From: WHSW01 sp963842795
Lineage (GTDB): Bacteria > Actinomycetota > Thermoleophilia > Solirubrobacterales > 70-9
Reading direction: 5' to 3'
DNA length: 64,000 nucleotides
Assembly (NCBI GenBank): GCA_963842795.1
Contig: CAWJHV010000020.1
Location: 1 to 64,000, forward strand
The position numbers and the translations under genes are program-made. The notes beneath the pieces were generated by a model. That model was given only the letters and a program-made list of their open reading frames with translations. It did no database searches and was not told the origin of the DNA. This document shows, piece by piece, positions 32,968-41,222 of the stretch; within the stretch, counting starts at the first letter, position 1, and each line of letters starts with the position of its first letter.

Positions 32968-34341
32968 GTGCGGATCCTGCTGGTCTGCCATCAGTTCTTC
33001 CCCCGCTATGCGAGCGGGACCGAGGTGCTCGCGCGCGACACCGGGGTCGAGCTCGCACGCCGGGGGCACGAGGTCCACGTGCTCACCGCGGATCCCTCGC
33101 CCCGGGACCGGCCGGCGACCCCGGTGGTCGAGGAGTACGAGCACGCCGGGCTGCGCGTGCACTTGCTGCGGCTGCCCGAGGCCGACTCCGAGTACGAGCG
33201 CCTGGAGTGGGAGTACCTCAATCCGGCCGCGGCCGAGCTGGTCGGCCGCTACGTCGAGCGGCTGCAGCCCGAGGTCGTGCACGCCTTCCACCTGCTCCAC
33301 CTCTCGGCCTCGGTGCTCGACCCGCTGCGCGCGCTCGGGGTTCCGCTGGTGCTGACGGCGACGGACTTCTGGACCTTCTGCGTGCGGGGGAACCTGACCA
33401 AGCCGAGCGGCGAGCTCTGCCGAGGGCCGGACGGCTCCAACTGCCTCGAGTGCCGCGAGGTCGACCAGTGGTTCCCCCCGCGGCTGCTGCCGACGGCGAT
33501 CGGCCGCCGTCGGTACTTCCGGCGGGTCGCGCGCAAGGCCCGCGCGCAGCGCCCCGAGGAGCTGAAGAAGGTGATGCTCTCGCGGGTCGTGCTCGCCAGG
33601 ACGCGGGCGCTGCACGAGCGGGTCTCGCAGGTGGACGCGATCCTCGCCCCGACGCGCCTGACCTACGACCTGCTGATCGAGAACGGCTTCGACCCCGACC
33701 GCGTCCGCCTGTCCCCGTACGGCATGCGCGCGAACGAATTCGGGCCCGTGCGCGAGCGGCGCCTGGAGGCCGCGGCCAATCGCGACCGGCCCCTGAGGGT
33801 CGGCTTCATCGGGACGATCGCCGAGCACAAGGGGCTGCACGTCCTGATCGATGCCTTCCACGGGATCCCCGACCGCTCCGAGGTCACCCTGCGGATCTGC
33901 GGCAGCCTCGACGACTTCCCCGACTACAGCGCCTCGATCCTGGCCCAGATCGACGGCCACCCCCGAATCAACCTCGTGGGACGGTTCGCAAACGAGCGCA
34001 TGGCCGAGGAGCTGGAGCAGATCGACGTCCTCGTCGTGCCCTCGATCTGGTATGAGAACGCTCCCTTGGTCGTCTACTCAGCCCTTGCCGCCGGCGTGCC
34101 GCTCGTCGCGACCGACCTCGGCGGGCTCTCGGAGATCGTCGTCCACGAGCGCAACGGGCTGCTGTTCCCGCGCGGGGACTCGGCCGCGCTCGCCAACCGG
34201 TTGACCCGGCTGGCGGAGGAGCCCGAGCTGCTCGGCCGGCTGGCCGCGGGCACGACCGAGGGGCGGTCGGTCACCGACAGCGTCGACGAGTTCCTCGAGC
34301 TCTACGAGCGGCTCGGGCGGCGGACGGCCGTTGTCGCCTGA
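32968..34341 (+). CDS. Family 4 glycosyltransferase, third gene of module A
   Basis: A 457-residue GT-B enzyme. N-domain: 'RILLVCHQFFPRYASGTEVLARDTGVELARRGHEVHVLTAD'. An inserted 'TDFWTFCVRGNLTKPSGELCRGPDGSNCLEC' segment has a possible Cys cluster. C-domain: 'RVGFIGTIAEHKGLHVLIDAF', 'VLVVPSIWYENAPLVVYSALAAGVPLVATDLGGLSEIV' with the E-x7-E-type donor site, 'NGLLFPRGDSAALA'. The start is GTG (32968). A close homologue is encoded at the minus-strand gene beginning 37844. It overlaps the SDR gene by 11 bp. Confidence 0.9.
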   Translation: MRILLVCHQFFPRYASGTEVLARDTGVELARRGHEVHVLTADPSPRDRPATPVVEEYEHAGLRVHLLRLPEADSEYERLEWEYLNPAAAELVGRYVERLQPEVVHAFHLLHLSASVLDPLRALGVPLVLTATDFWTFCVRGNLTKPSGELCRGPDGSNCLECREVDQWFPPRLLPTAIGRRRYFRRVARKARAQRPEELKKVMLSRVVLARTRALHERVSQVDAILAPTRLTYDLLIENGFDPDRVRLSPYGMRANEFGPVRERRLEAAANRDRPLRVGFIGTIAEHKGLHVLIDAFHGIPDRSEVTLRICGSLDDFPDYSASILAQIDGHPRINLVGRFANERMAEELEQIDVLVVPSIWYENAPLVVYSALAAGVPLVATDLGGLSEIVVHERNGLLFPRGDSAALANRLTRLAEEPELLGRLAAGTTEGRSVTDSVDEFLELYERLGRRTAVVA

Positions 34342-35281
34342 ACGATGCGTCGTCGTCGGCGGGGGCCTGCTGGGCGGGCACACGGCCTGTGCCCTCGCGG
34401 CCGCGGGACGGAGAGTGACCGTGTTCAGCCGCTCGTTCAGCGGCTGGCTTCGCGCCGAGCGCAGCCGTGGCCTCGAGATCGAGCTCGTCGAGGGCACGGT
34501 GCCCCCCGAGGACCAGGTGTCGGCGACGCTCGCCGACGCGGACGTCGTCTACTGCTTCGTCGGCTACAGCACCCCGGCGCGGTCCGCCGGCAGCTGCCTG
34601 AGCTCGATCGGTGAGTGGCTGCTGCCCGCGGTCAGCGTGCTCGAGGCGTCCGCGAACTGCGGCGTCAGGCGGGTCGTCGTCGCCTCCTCCGGCGGCACGG
34701 TCTACGGGCCGGCCCGGGTCCTGCCGACGCCCGAGACGCACCCGCTCGAGCCGATCTCCGCGCATGGCTCGACCTCGCTGGCGATCGAGACCTACGCCTC
34801 GCTCTTCCGAAGCACCCAGGAGCTCGAGACGGTGGCGCTCAGATACGCGAACGTCTACGGCCCCGGCGAGCGCGTCCGCGGCGAGCAGGGCGTGATCGCC
34901 GCCTGGTGCGAGTCACTGGCGCTGGACGAGCCGCTGCAGCTGATCGGCGATCCCGAGACCCGGCGGGATTTCGTCTACGCCGCCGACGCCGCGGCCGCCG
35001 CGGCCGCCGCGGCCGACCGCTGCGAGCCGGGCGCCTACAACATCGGCAGCGGCGTGGCGACACCGCTGAGCGAGGTGCTGGAGCTGCTCGAGGAGGTCTC
35101 GGGGCGCACTCCCGAGCTCGCCCGCCGCGACGCCCGGGGCGTGGACGTGCCCGCGACCGGGCTCGACTCGAGCCTCTTCGAGAGGTCCACCGGCTGGGCT
35201 CCCTCGACCCCGCTGCGGGAGGGGATCGAGTCGACCTGGCTCTGGACTACCTCGGCCTCGGCGGCGCTGCGCTCCGCCTGA
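34331..35281 (+). CDS. Extended SDR / epimerase-like protein with replaced catalytic Tyr and Lys
   Basis: A 316-residue extended SDR. NAD-binding 'VVVGGGLLGGHTACALAAAG' is present, as are 'VVVASSGGTVYGPARVLP' and 'ALRYANVYGPGERVRGEQGVIAAW', which place it beside UDP-sugar 4-epimerases. The active-site YxxxK is replaced: the sequence is 'SAHGSTSLAIETY', giving His145 for Tyr and Ser149 for Lys. An epimerase of the normal mechanism is therefore unlikely. It starts at TTG (34331), overlapping the GT4 gene by 11 bp. A run of nine Ala residues lies before 'DRCEPGAYNIGSG'. Possible roles: binding protein, altered-mechanism enzyme, or decayed duplicate. Confidence 0.8.
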   Translation: MSPERCVVVGGGLLGGHTACALAAAGRRVTVFSRSFSGWLRAERSRGLEIELVEGTVPPEDQVSATLADADVVYCFVGYSTPARSAGSCLSSIGEWLLPAVSVLEASANCGVRRVVVASSGGTVYGPARVLPTPETHPLEPISAHGSTSLAIETYASLFRSTQELETVALRYANVYGPGERVRGEQGVIAAWCESLALDEPLQLIGDPETRRDFVYAADAAAAAAAAADRCEPGAYNIGSGVATPLSEVLELLEEVSGRTPELARRDARGVDVPATGLDSSLFERSTGWAPSTPLREGIESTWLWTTSASAALRSA

Positions 35282-35308
35282 CCGCGCGTTAGCGGACCGC
35301 GGTACGGC

Positions 35309-36400
35309 TCACCAGGCCTCGTCGCGCTCGTAGCCGAGCTCGATGAGGAACTCGCCGGCGGCCTCCTTGAACACCTGCCGGTCAGTCTCGGTGAACACCT
35401 CGCGCCACTCGCCGGAGATCCCCTTGCGCAGGAACTCTGTCGGACGCTCCTCACCCGGCTTGCGCCCCTTGGTCGCCCGCTCGAAGCTCGCCCGCTCGAC
35501 GCATGCCCGGACCCGGTCGGGACTCGCATCGGCCCCGAGGAACTCGAACGCCCCGGTCACGCAGCGCACGGGGTCGCTCTTCATGTCCTCGTAGCGAAGC
35601 TCGAGGTAGCGATCGCCGAGCAGGGCGCGGCCGTCCTCACGCGCTCGGCGCGTCATCTCGACCCACTCCGCCGCGGTGCCCGCGAGCCAGTCCGGGGTGA
35701 AGATGCTCTGGCCCTCGCGCACGAACGCCTCCCGGTCCTCGCGATAGGCGTCCCTGGTCGACTGCTCGTGCGCCTCGAGGTCGTGTATGCCACCGGCGGC
35801 GGTTGACCGGTTCCAGACGTGGTGCTTGGCGGAGATCGCGACGTCCCGGCCGTCCCTGATCACGTGGAGGACCCTGGCCCGCGGATGGATGCCGGCGATC
35901 TCGGCGACGATGTCCGGGCTCAGGAACGGCGTCTTGTCCCCGATGATCCGCTTGCCCGTCGGCTCCAGCGCGCGGGCGAGGAAGTGATCGGTGAGCACCA
36001 GCGTCGCCTCGGCGAGCTGCTCGTCCGTGTCGCCGTCGCGGGTCCACACCGAGCGGTCGAGCCAGGACCGCAGCGCCTCGCTCGAGGACAGGGCGCCGGC
36101 CAGCGGGCGAGCCGGGATCGTCGGCGTCTCGGCGCCCGGGAGGACGTACTCGCGGCCGAACAACCGCCCCTCGCCCCGGCAGAGGATCTCCGGATGGGCA
36201 TCGAGCGTACGGGTGAGCCAGGTCGTGCCCGACTTCGCCCGCCCGACGATGAAGAAGACATCCGGGGCTGCGGCGGCCCTCCGCGCGGCCGCCGCGCGCT
36301 GCTCGCGCTTGGCGCCGCGTCCGAGCAGCGCGCGTCCGCGCGTGCGCTCCGCCTGGGGTGAGTGTGAGCCTCGCCTGCGGCCCTCCGACTCGTCCGCCAT
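35309..36400 (-). CDS. Sulfotransferase (copy 4, AKSGTTW type)
   Basis: A 363-residue relative of the protein at 27119-28336. Basic N-terminus (about 45 residues), PAPS loop 'VFFIVGRAKSGTTWLTRTLDAHPE', 'RSVWTRDGDTDEQLAEATLVLTDHF', 'IIGDKTPFLSPDIVAEIAG', 3'-phosphate motif 'VLHVIRDGRDVAISAKHH', and the C-terminal 'LRKGISGEWREVFTETDRQVFKEAAGEFLIELGY'. Unlike copy 3 it lacks an N-terminal coiled coil. The codon pattern and homology show that this frame is the coding one where it overlaps the open tail of the upstream glycosyltransferase gene (35637-36400). Confidence 0.9.
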   Translation of the reverse strand: MADESEGRRRGSHSPQAERTRGRALLGRGAKREQRAAAARRAAAAPDVFFIVGRAKSGTTWLTRTLDAHPEILCRGEGRLFGREYVLPGAETPTIPARPLAGALSSSEALRSWLDRSVWTRDGDTDEQLAEATLVLTDHFLARALEPTGKRIIGDKTPFLSPDIVAEIAGIHPRARVLHVIRDGRDVAISAKHHVWNRSTAAGGIHDLEAHEQSTRDAYREDREAFVREGQSIFTPDWLAGTAAEWVEMTRRAREDGRALLGDRYLELRYEDMKSDPVRCVTGAFEFLGADASPDRVRACVERASFERATKGRKPGEERPTEFLRKGISGEWREVFTETDRQVFKEAAGEFLIELGYERDEAW

Positions 36401-37844
36401 CTCTGAGCCCTCCTCGCGTTGCTTTGTCTCGTCGGTTCCGTCTCGTCTGGGCGGCCGCCGCGCTCCCGGCTCCGGCGCCGTTCAGCCCGCGTCCGGCCCC
36501 AACACTCTCGTAGATCTCCAGCAGCTCGTCGACCCCGTCGACCACCGAGCGCGGGCGCCGGGCGCGTGAGCCCAGCTCGTCGATCAGCTGCGGGCGGTCG
36601 ATCATCGTCCGCAGCCGTGAGGCGAGCCCGTCGACGTCCCCGGGCTCGAACAGGAGCCCGTTCTCCTCGTCGCCCACGACCTCTCTCATCCCGCCGAGAT
36701 TCGAGGCGATCACCGGCACCCCGGCCGCCTGCGCCGAGTAGATCGTGAGGGGAGCGTTCTCGTACCAGGTCGAGGGCACGATCTGCACGTCGATATGGGT
36801 GAGGCGCTCGGGAACGCGCTCGTTCGGGATCCCGCCGGCAAAGCGGATCCGCGGGTCGCCGGCGGCCAGCGAGCAGAGGTGGTCGAAGTAGTCGGCATCA
36901 CGGCGCGGGTCGCCGACGATCTCGAGCGTCGCCGGGACCTCGGGCTCGAGCCGGCGAAAGGCCTCGAGCAGGACGTGGACGCCCTTCGGCTTGTTGATCG
37001 TCCCGATGTAGCCGAAGCGCACGCCGTTGGTCGAGTGGCTGTGCTGCGACCGCACCGCCTCGAACGCCGAGAGGTCGATGCTGTAGGGCGAGACCCGGAT
37101 CCGGTCGGCGGGCATGCCGTTGGCGACCAGCATGTCGCTCATCAGCTGGGTCGGAGCGAGGATCGCGTCGACGCGCTCGAATCGCTGGCGCAGGAACTCG
37201 GCCCGGCCGAGGATCGTCCTGATCATCGCGGCCTGCCGCTCGCCGTCGGCCTCGGGCGCGAGGGCGCGCTCGGCGATCCGGCGGTAGAAGGCCTGCCGGC
37301 GCTTGGGCTTCGAAGGCGGCTCTCCGATTCCGGACCAGCGCTCGATCCGGCGACACTCGAGGCAGTTCGACGAGATCTCGTCCGGCCCCGTGGACAGCTC
37401 GCCGCTCGGCTTCATCAGGATCCCCCTGAAGCAGAACGACCAGAAGTCGGTCGAGGTGAAGATCAGCGGCACGCCGAGCTCGCGGAAGACGTCGATCGCC
37501 AGCCCCGAGAGCCGGCCGATGTGGAACATGTGGACCACGTCGGGCTCCAGGCCGGCCGCGAATCCCTTGATCCAGTCCGCGACCTGCTCGTTGCGATACT
37601 CGGCGCGCAGCGCCTCCGCGCCGACCTTGCGGCGCGGAAGGTGGAGCGCGTGCACCCGCAGCCCTCGATAGTCGTAGTCGATCGAATGGATCTCGCCGGA
37701 GGGGCTGCTCGAATCCGGATCCACGGTCAGCACGTGGACCTCGTGGCCCCGCCGCAGCAGCTCGAGGCCGGCGTCGCGAGCCGCCACCTCCGTGCCCGCG
37801 TAGTGGCGCGGGAAGAACTGATGGGTGGTGAGCAGGATTCTCAC
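35637..37844 (-). CDS. Family 4 glycosyltransferase, module B, lacking its expected stop (probable 1-nt frameshift near 3' end)
   Basis: Homologous along about 450 residues to the GT4 at 32968-34341: 'RILLTTHQFFPRHYAGTEVAARDAGLELLRRGHEVHVLTVD', 'TDFWSFCFRGILMKPSGEL', 'CLEC', 'RFGYIGTINKPKGVHVLLEAF', 'PSTWYENAPLTIYSAQAAGVPVIASNLGGMREVVG' and 'DELLEIYE'. After that point the frame does not stop but runs about 280 codons of Arg/Gly/Pro-rich text through the sulfotransferase gene (35309-36400). A TGA at 36482-36484 would be reached if one base were removed upstream, giving 453 residues against 457 in the paralogue. I infer a true single-base insertion, an assembly error, or programmed frameshifting. 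The GTG start overlaps the GT2 stop (GTGA). Confidence 0.78.
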   Translation of the reverse strand: MRILLTTHQFFPRHYAGTEVAARDAGLELLRRGHEVHVLTVDPDSSSPSGEIHSIDYDYRGLRVHALHLPRRKVGAEALRAEYRNEQVADWIKGFAAGLEPDVVHMFHIGRLSGLAIDVFRELGVPLIFTSTDFWSFCFRGILMKPSGELSTGPDEISSNCLECRRIERWSGIGEPPSKPKRRQAFYRRIAERALAPEADGERQAAMIRTILGRAEFLRQRFERVDAILAPTQLMSDMLVANGMPADRIRVSPYSIDLSAFEAVRSQHSHSTNGVRFGYIGTINKPKGVHVLLEAFRRLEPEVPATLEIVGDPRRDADYFDHLCSLAAGDPRIRFAGGIPNERVPERLTHIDVQIVPSTWYENAPLTIYSAQAAGVPVIASNLGGMREVVGDEENGLLFEPGDVDGLASRLRTMIDRPQLIDELGSRARRPRSVVDGVDELLEIYESVGAGRGLNGAGAGSAAAAQTRRNRRDKATRGGLRDGGRVGGPQARLTLTPGGAHARTRAARTRRQARAARGGRAEGRRSPGCLLHRRAGEVGHDLAHPYARCPSGDPLPGRGAVVRPRVRPPGRRDADDPGSPAGRRPVLERGAAVLARPLGVDPRRRHGRAARRGDAGAHRSLPRPRAGADGQADHRGQDAVPEPGHRRRDRRHPSAGQGPPRDQGRPGRRDLRQAPRLEPVNRRRWHTRPRGARAVDQGRLSRGPGGVRARGPEHLHPGLARGHRGGVGRDDAPSA

Positions 37845-39499
37845 CGCAGGCCCCCGGTCGGCGGCATCGCAACGCCCTCCGATGGCGGCGTCACCGCCGG
37901 CCGGCGATGTCGGCGATCGACGGGCGGCCAGCGCTCGGCGGTCAGCTTCGAGAGCCGCGGCGACCAGCGACGCCACATGTGGGCGAGCTCCTCGGGCGTG
38001 GGCTCGGCGCGCTGCTCGCGGCAGGCGAAGACCGAGTACGGCGTGTAGACGGCCCGCCAGCCGCGGTCCTCGAGCCGGAACGCCAGGTCGAGGCCGAGAA
38101 AACGGCTCGAGAGATGGTCGGCGTCGAAGCCGCCGACGGCGTGAAACCGCTTCGACTCGACGGCCATCAGCTCCTCGCTCGCGGCGCCGGGGTTGAGCAC
38201 GTCACGGAGCATGAGCAGGTCGGCGTCGTCGGGCTCGAGCGGGTGGTGAGCCGGCTGGCCCAAGCCCTCGAGATCGACCGCGGTTCCGCCGTGGCGAACC
38301 GTCCCGTCGGTGTTCATCAACCTGCCGCTGACGGCGCCCACGTCGCTGCGCACAGCATGGGAGACGAGCTCGGCCAGCCAACCGGAGCCCGCGGACCCCT
38401 GGATCGAACCGTGACCGTCGACGAAGACGAGGACGTCGCCGGTCGCCCGCTCGGCGGCGCGGTTCGCACCTCGCGCCGGCGATCGGTCCGCGATCACCTC
38501 GACCCCGAGACGGGGTATCGGCTCGCGACTCACGGCGATCACCTCGTGCGCCCCGCTGCCCTGGCTGAGCTGGCGAAGCAGCCCCGGACTCCCTCCGCGA
38601 CGGCTCGTCTGCACGATGATGCTCACCGGCGGTCGCGGATCGAGCTCGCGAATCACCCGCGCCGTCGAGCGCCCGGGGACGACGCGCACCCGACCGGCCT
38701 CGCCCCTGCGCGCGAGCGCGCGCTGAACCGCCTCCGCGAGGTCGGGATCGTCGTTCGGCGGTGCGACCGCGTCGGTCGGCGCGGTCGTGAGCGCCGCCCG
38801 GCGGTGGTGGAGGATCCCGGGAATATGGGCGACCACCGCCGCGCGCTCGGCGGCGCGCAGCATGGCCCCGTACTCGGCCATTCGCCCGAGCCCCTCCGCC
38901 GAGCCTCCCGGTCGATCGAGAAGAAGCTCGCGGCGGATGACGCAGAGCCTGCCCAGGTACGGACGGGTCAGCAACAGGTCCGGCGACCACCCGGGCTTGA
39001 AGATCGGCCGCGAGCGCCGCCCCAGGTGGTCGATCCGGTCCTCGTCCGTGTAGAGGATGTCGGCCTCGCCTCGCTGCAGCCTCTCCACCACCCGGAACAG
39101 GGCCTCCGGCGCCAGCTCGTCGCCCTCTCCGAGGACCGCGACGTACTCGCCCGTCGTCGCCTCGAGGGTCGCCTCGATGGCCTGCGCCGTCGACGGCGCC
39201 TCGGCCGGCGTGGTGATCGTGCGAACTCGCCGCGCCCTCCCCTCGTCGGTGGGCACCAGGTCCGCGATTCGCGCGCGCGTCCCTCGCTGGCAGAGGCACA
39301 CCTCCCAATCGGGATAGACCTGGCGCTGCAGGGACGAGAGCCCGTCGCGGAGCCAGATCTCATCGAGATCGCCGGCCGGGAGAAGCAGGCTGATCGTCGG
39401 CCGCCGCTCGAGCGTCGCCACCTGCTCGCGCATGTTCGCGAGCTCGGCCGGACCCGTGTCCTGCCACAGGCAGAAGACCTCGTAGTCGATCTCGGCCAC
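37841..39499 (-). CDS. GT2-like glycosyltransferase, module B
   Basis: A 552-residue homologue of the GT2-like protein at 31387-32964. Shared text includes 'DLDEIW', 'DELAPEALFRVVERLQRGEADILYTDEDRIDHLG', 'RPYLGRLCVIRRELLL' and, in the second half, 'NRAAERATGDVLVFVDGHG', 'GAVSGRLMNTDGTVRHGG' and 'GFDADHLSSRFLGLDLAFRLEDRGW'. Both halves resemble GT-A folds. The GTG start at 39497-39499 lies 10 bp after the coiled-coil gene stop; homology begins soon after it. Its stop overlaps the start of the GT4 gene. Sugar specificity unknown. Confidence 0.8.
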   Translation of the reverse strand: MAEIDYEVFCLWQDTGPAELANMREQVATLERRPTISLLLPAGDLDEIWLRDGLSSLQRQVYPDWEVCLCQRGTRARIADLVPTDEGRARRVRTITTPAEAPSTAQAIEATLEATTGEYVAVLGEGDELAPEALFRVVERLQRGEADILYTDEDRIDHLGRRSRPIFKPGWSPDLLLTRPYLGRLCVIRRELLLDRPGGSAEGLGRMAEYGAMLRAAERAAVVAHIPGILHHRRAALTTAPTDAVAPPNDDPDLAEAVQRALARRGEAGRVRVVPGRSTARVIRELDPRPPVSIIVQTSRRGGSPGLLRQLSQGSGAHEVIAVSREPIPRLGVEVIADRSPARGANRAAERATGDVLVFVDGHGSIQGSAGSGWLAELVSHAVRSDVGAVSGRLMNTDGTVRHGGTAVDLEGLGQPAHHPLEPDDADLLMLRDVLNPGAASEELMAVESKRFHAVGGFDADHLSSRFLGLDLAFRLEDRGWRAVYTPYSVFACREQRAEPTPEELAHMWRRWSPRLSKLTAERWPPVDRRHRRPAVTPPSEGVAMPPTGGLR

Positions 39500-39509
39500 G
39501 TCGAGCGGG

Positions 39510-40523
39510 CTAACGGACCGCGCGCTCGCGCAGCCTACGCTTGACCCTCCGCAGCGGCGAAACCACTGCCGCGGCGAATGAGCGCGCGCCTGCCCGGATT
39601 CTCGTCCTGATGCGATAGATCCGCAGGCCGAGGCGGTACCCACGGGTACCCTTCGCGACCTCGAGCTCGCGCTCCGCCCTGCGGCGCAAGCGCCGTTCGT
39701 CGGAGGCGAGTCGAGTCGCCTCGGCGAGCTTGGAGGCGAGGTCGTCGAGCCGCGCGGCGCGCCGCGCGAGCGTCAGCTCAAGCTCCTGCGCGCGGCGCTC
39801 CGCCACCGCGGACCGGTTGCCCGCGCGCTGCATCTCGAGCGCGACCGGAAGCGCGCCGGCGAGCAGGGCCGTGGGGCTCGTGGCCGAGCCTCCGGAGTCG
39901 CGACGTCGGAGGGACTCGAGGTCGAAGCCCGGAGCCGACTCGTCGGTCACCGACACGAGCACCGCGCGATCGGTGTTCTCGGCAGTGCGCGTGAGGTTGT
40001 CGAGAGCCCGCGCGAGGGTCCTGATCGCGTCGCCGGGCTCCTCGACCTCTTCGAGAGCGCTCAGCGCGTGCAGCTCGGCCAGCCGCTCCTCGCTGACCAA
40101 CGCGGTCCAATCCCCGAGCTCCTCGAAGAAGCGGCCCGCGTCCTCGAGCACCGAGTCGCCGTTGAGCGGCGCTTCGACGAGCACGATCCGTGCGCTCGCC
40201 CGGAGCGCCTCGAGATGCTCGGTGCGCTCCGAGCCGGAGAGCCGCCAGAGCCGGTCCACGCTCACGGCGCAGTCGAAGCGCTCCGCAGTCGATCCCGCCT
40301 CGGCGCCCTCGACCTCGGCCTCGGCGACCTCGTCGTCGGCGCAGAGCGGCGCGAGCGGAGCGTCGGCGCCGCCCAGCTGGAGCACGCGCAGCGAGCGCTC
40401 GCCGGACCGGATCAGATCGAGCGCCGCGGCCGCGATGCGCTGCGGACGCTCGCTGTCGGTCGACCGCGTGCCGTTGGCGGTCCCGCGACGGGGCTCCGTC
40501 GCAACTCCGCCGTTCAGCTTCAA
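39510..40523 (-). CDS. Coiled-coil protein with degenerate methyltransferase-like N-domain, first gene of module B
   Basis: A 337-residue protein. Residues 30-190 resemble a methyltransferase-type Rossmann fold without its SAM loop ('RSLRVLQLGGADAPLAPL', 'FDCAVSVDRLWRLSGSERTEHLEALRASARIVLVEAP'). Residues 235-300 are a coiled coil rich in Arg, Glu and Leu, and the end is basic ('GTRGYRLGLRIYRIRTRIRAG'). It has the same build and position as the 256-residue protein at 30624-31394. I prefer the TTG at 40521-40523, because GGAGGG sits 5 bp before it; a GTG at 40535 is the alternative. Divergent from the next methyltransferase gene by about 30 bp. Confidence 0.65.
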   Translation of the reverse strand: MKLNGGVATEPRRGTANGTRSTDSERPQRIAAAALDLIRSGERSLRVLQLGGADAPLAPLCADDEVAEAEVEGAEAGSTAERFDCAVSVDRLWRLSGSERTEHLEALRASARIVLVEAPLNGDSVLEDAGRFFEELGDWTALVSEERLAELHALSALEEVEEPGDAIRTLARALDNLTRTAENTDRAVLVSVTDESAPGFDLESLRRRDSGGSATSPTALLAGALPVALEMQRAGNRSAVAERRAQELELTLARRAARLDDLASKLAEATRLASDERRLRRRAERELEVAKGTRGYRLGLRIYRIRTRIRAGARSFAAAVVSPLRRVKRRLRERAVR

Positions 40524-40553
40524 ATTTCCCTCCACGAGGCCATCATAAGCGAC

Positions 40554-41222
40554 GTGAGGCGCATATTCCGGCCCGCCGACAACAGACGTCCGGATTCGCT
40601 CGCGAACCGGTTTCGCCGCCAGCGCTTCCAGTTCTTCCAGTCGCTGCTCGAGCCCCTGCCCCGCCCGCTGCGGATCCTCGACGTCGGCGGCAAGGAGGAT
40701 TACTGGCGCCAGATGGGCGCCTTGGCCGACCCCGGACTCGAGGTGGCGCTGCTCAACCTTGGCTCGGAGAGCGCCCCGGCGAACGAGCTGCCGCTGATCA
40801 CCGGCGACGCTCGCGACATGTCAGGGCTCGACGACGGCGAGTTCGACGTCGTGTTCTCGAACTCGGTGATCGAGCACCTCGGAAACCGGGCCGATCAGCA
40901 ACGGATGGCGGCCGAGGTGAGGCGGGTCGGGGCTCGATATTTCGTCCAGACGCCGAATCGCTGGTTTCCGATCGAGCCGCACTTCTTCTTCCCGGGATTC
41001 CAGTTCCTGCCGCTCGCGGCGCGGGTCGCACTCGTGCGGCGGTTCGCTCTCGGCTACCACGAGGCGCTCCCCGAGCGCGATCAGGCGCTGCGGGCGGTCA
41101 CCGAGATCCGCCTCCTCGGCACCTCCGAGCTCCGCGAGCTGTTCCCGGGGGCCGGCATCTACCGGGAACGGGTCCTGGGCATGACCAAGTCGTTGACGGC
41201 GTTCGGCGGTTGGTCTCGGTGA
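40554..41222 (+). CDS. SAM-dependent methyltransferase (class I)
   Basis: A 222-residue protein: 'PRPLRILDVGGKEDYWRQMG' (motif I), 'EVALLNLGSESAPANELPLITGDARDM', 'EFDVVFSNSVIEHLGNRADQQRMAAEVRRVG' (motif IV-V of methyltransferase_11 type) and 'RYFVQTPNRWFPIEPHFFFPGFQFLP'. Relatives occur in glycan gene clusters. The GTG start at 40554 was chosen as the only start near the beginning of homology. Its TGA overlaps the next ATG by one base (TGATG), starting a tight four-gene run with three glycosyltransferases. Confidence 0.82.
   Translation: MRRIFRPADNRRPDSLANRFRRQRFQFFQSLLEPLPRPLRILDVGGKEDYWRQMGALADPGLEVALLNLGSESAPANELPLITGDARDMSGLDDGEFDVVFSNSVIEHLGNRADQQRMAAEVRRVGARYFVQTPNRWFPIEPHFFFPGFQFLPLAARVALVRRFALGYHEALPERDQALRAVTEIRLLGTSELRELFPGAGIYRERVLGMTKSLTAFGGWSR

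Noticed and set aside
35637..36400. A genuine second protein domain encoded by the tail of the module-B glycosyltransferase
   Set aside because: The tail is Arg/Gly/Pro-rich low-complexity text in a shifted frame of a well-supported sulfotransferase gene, and the paralogue has no such tail.
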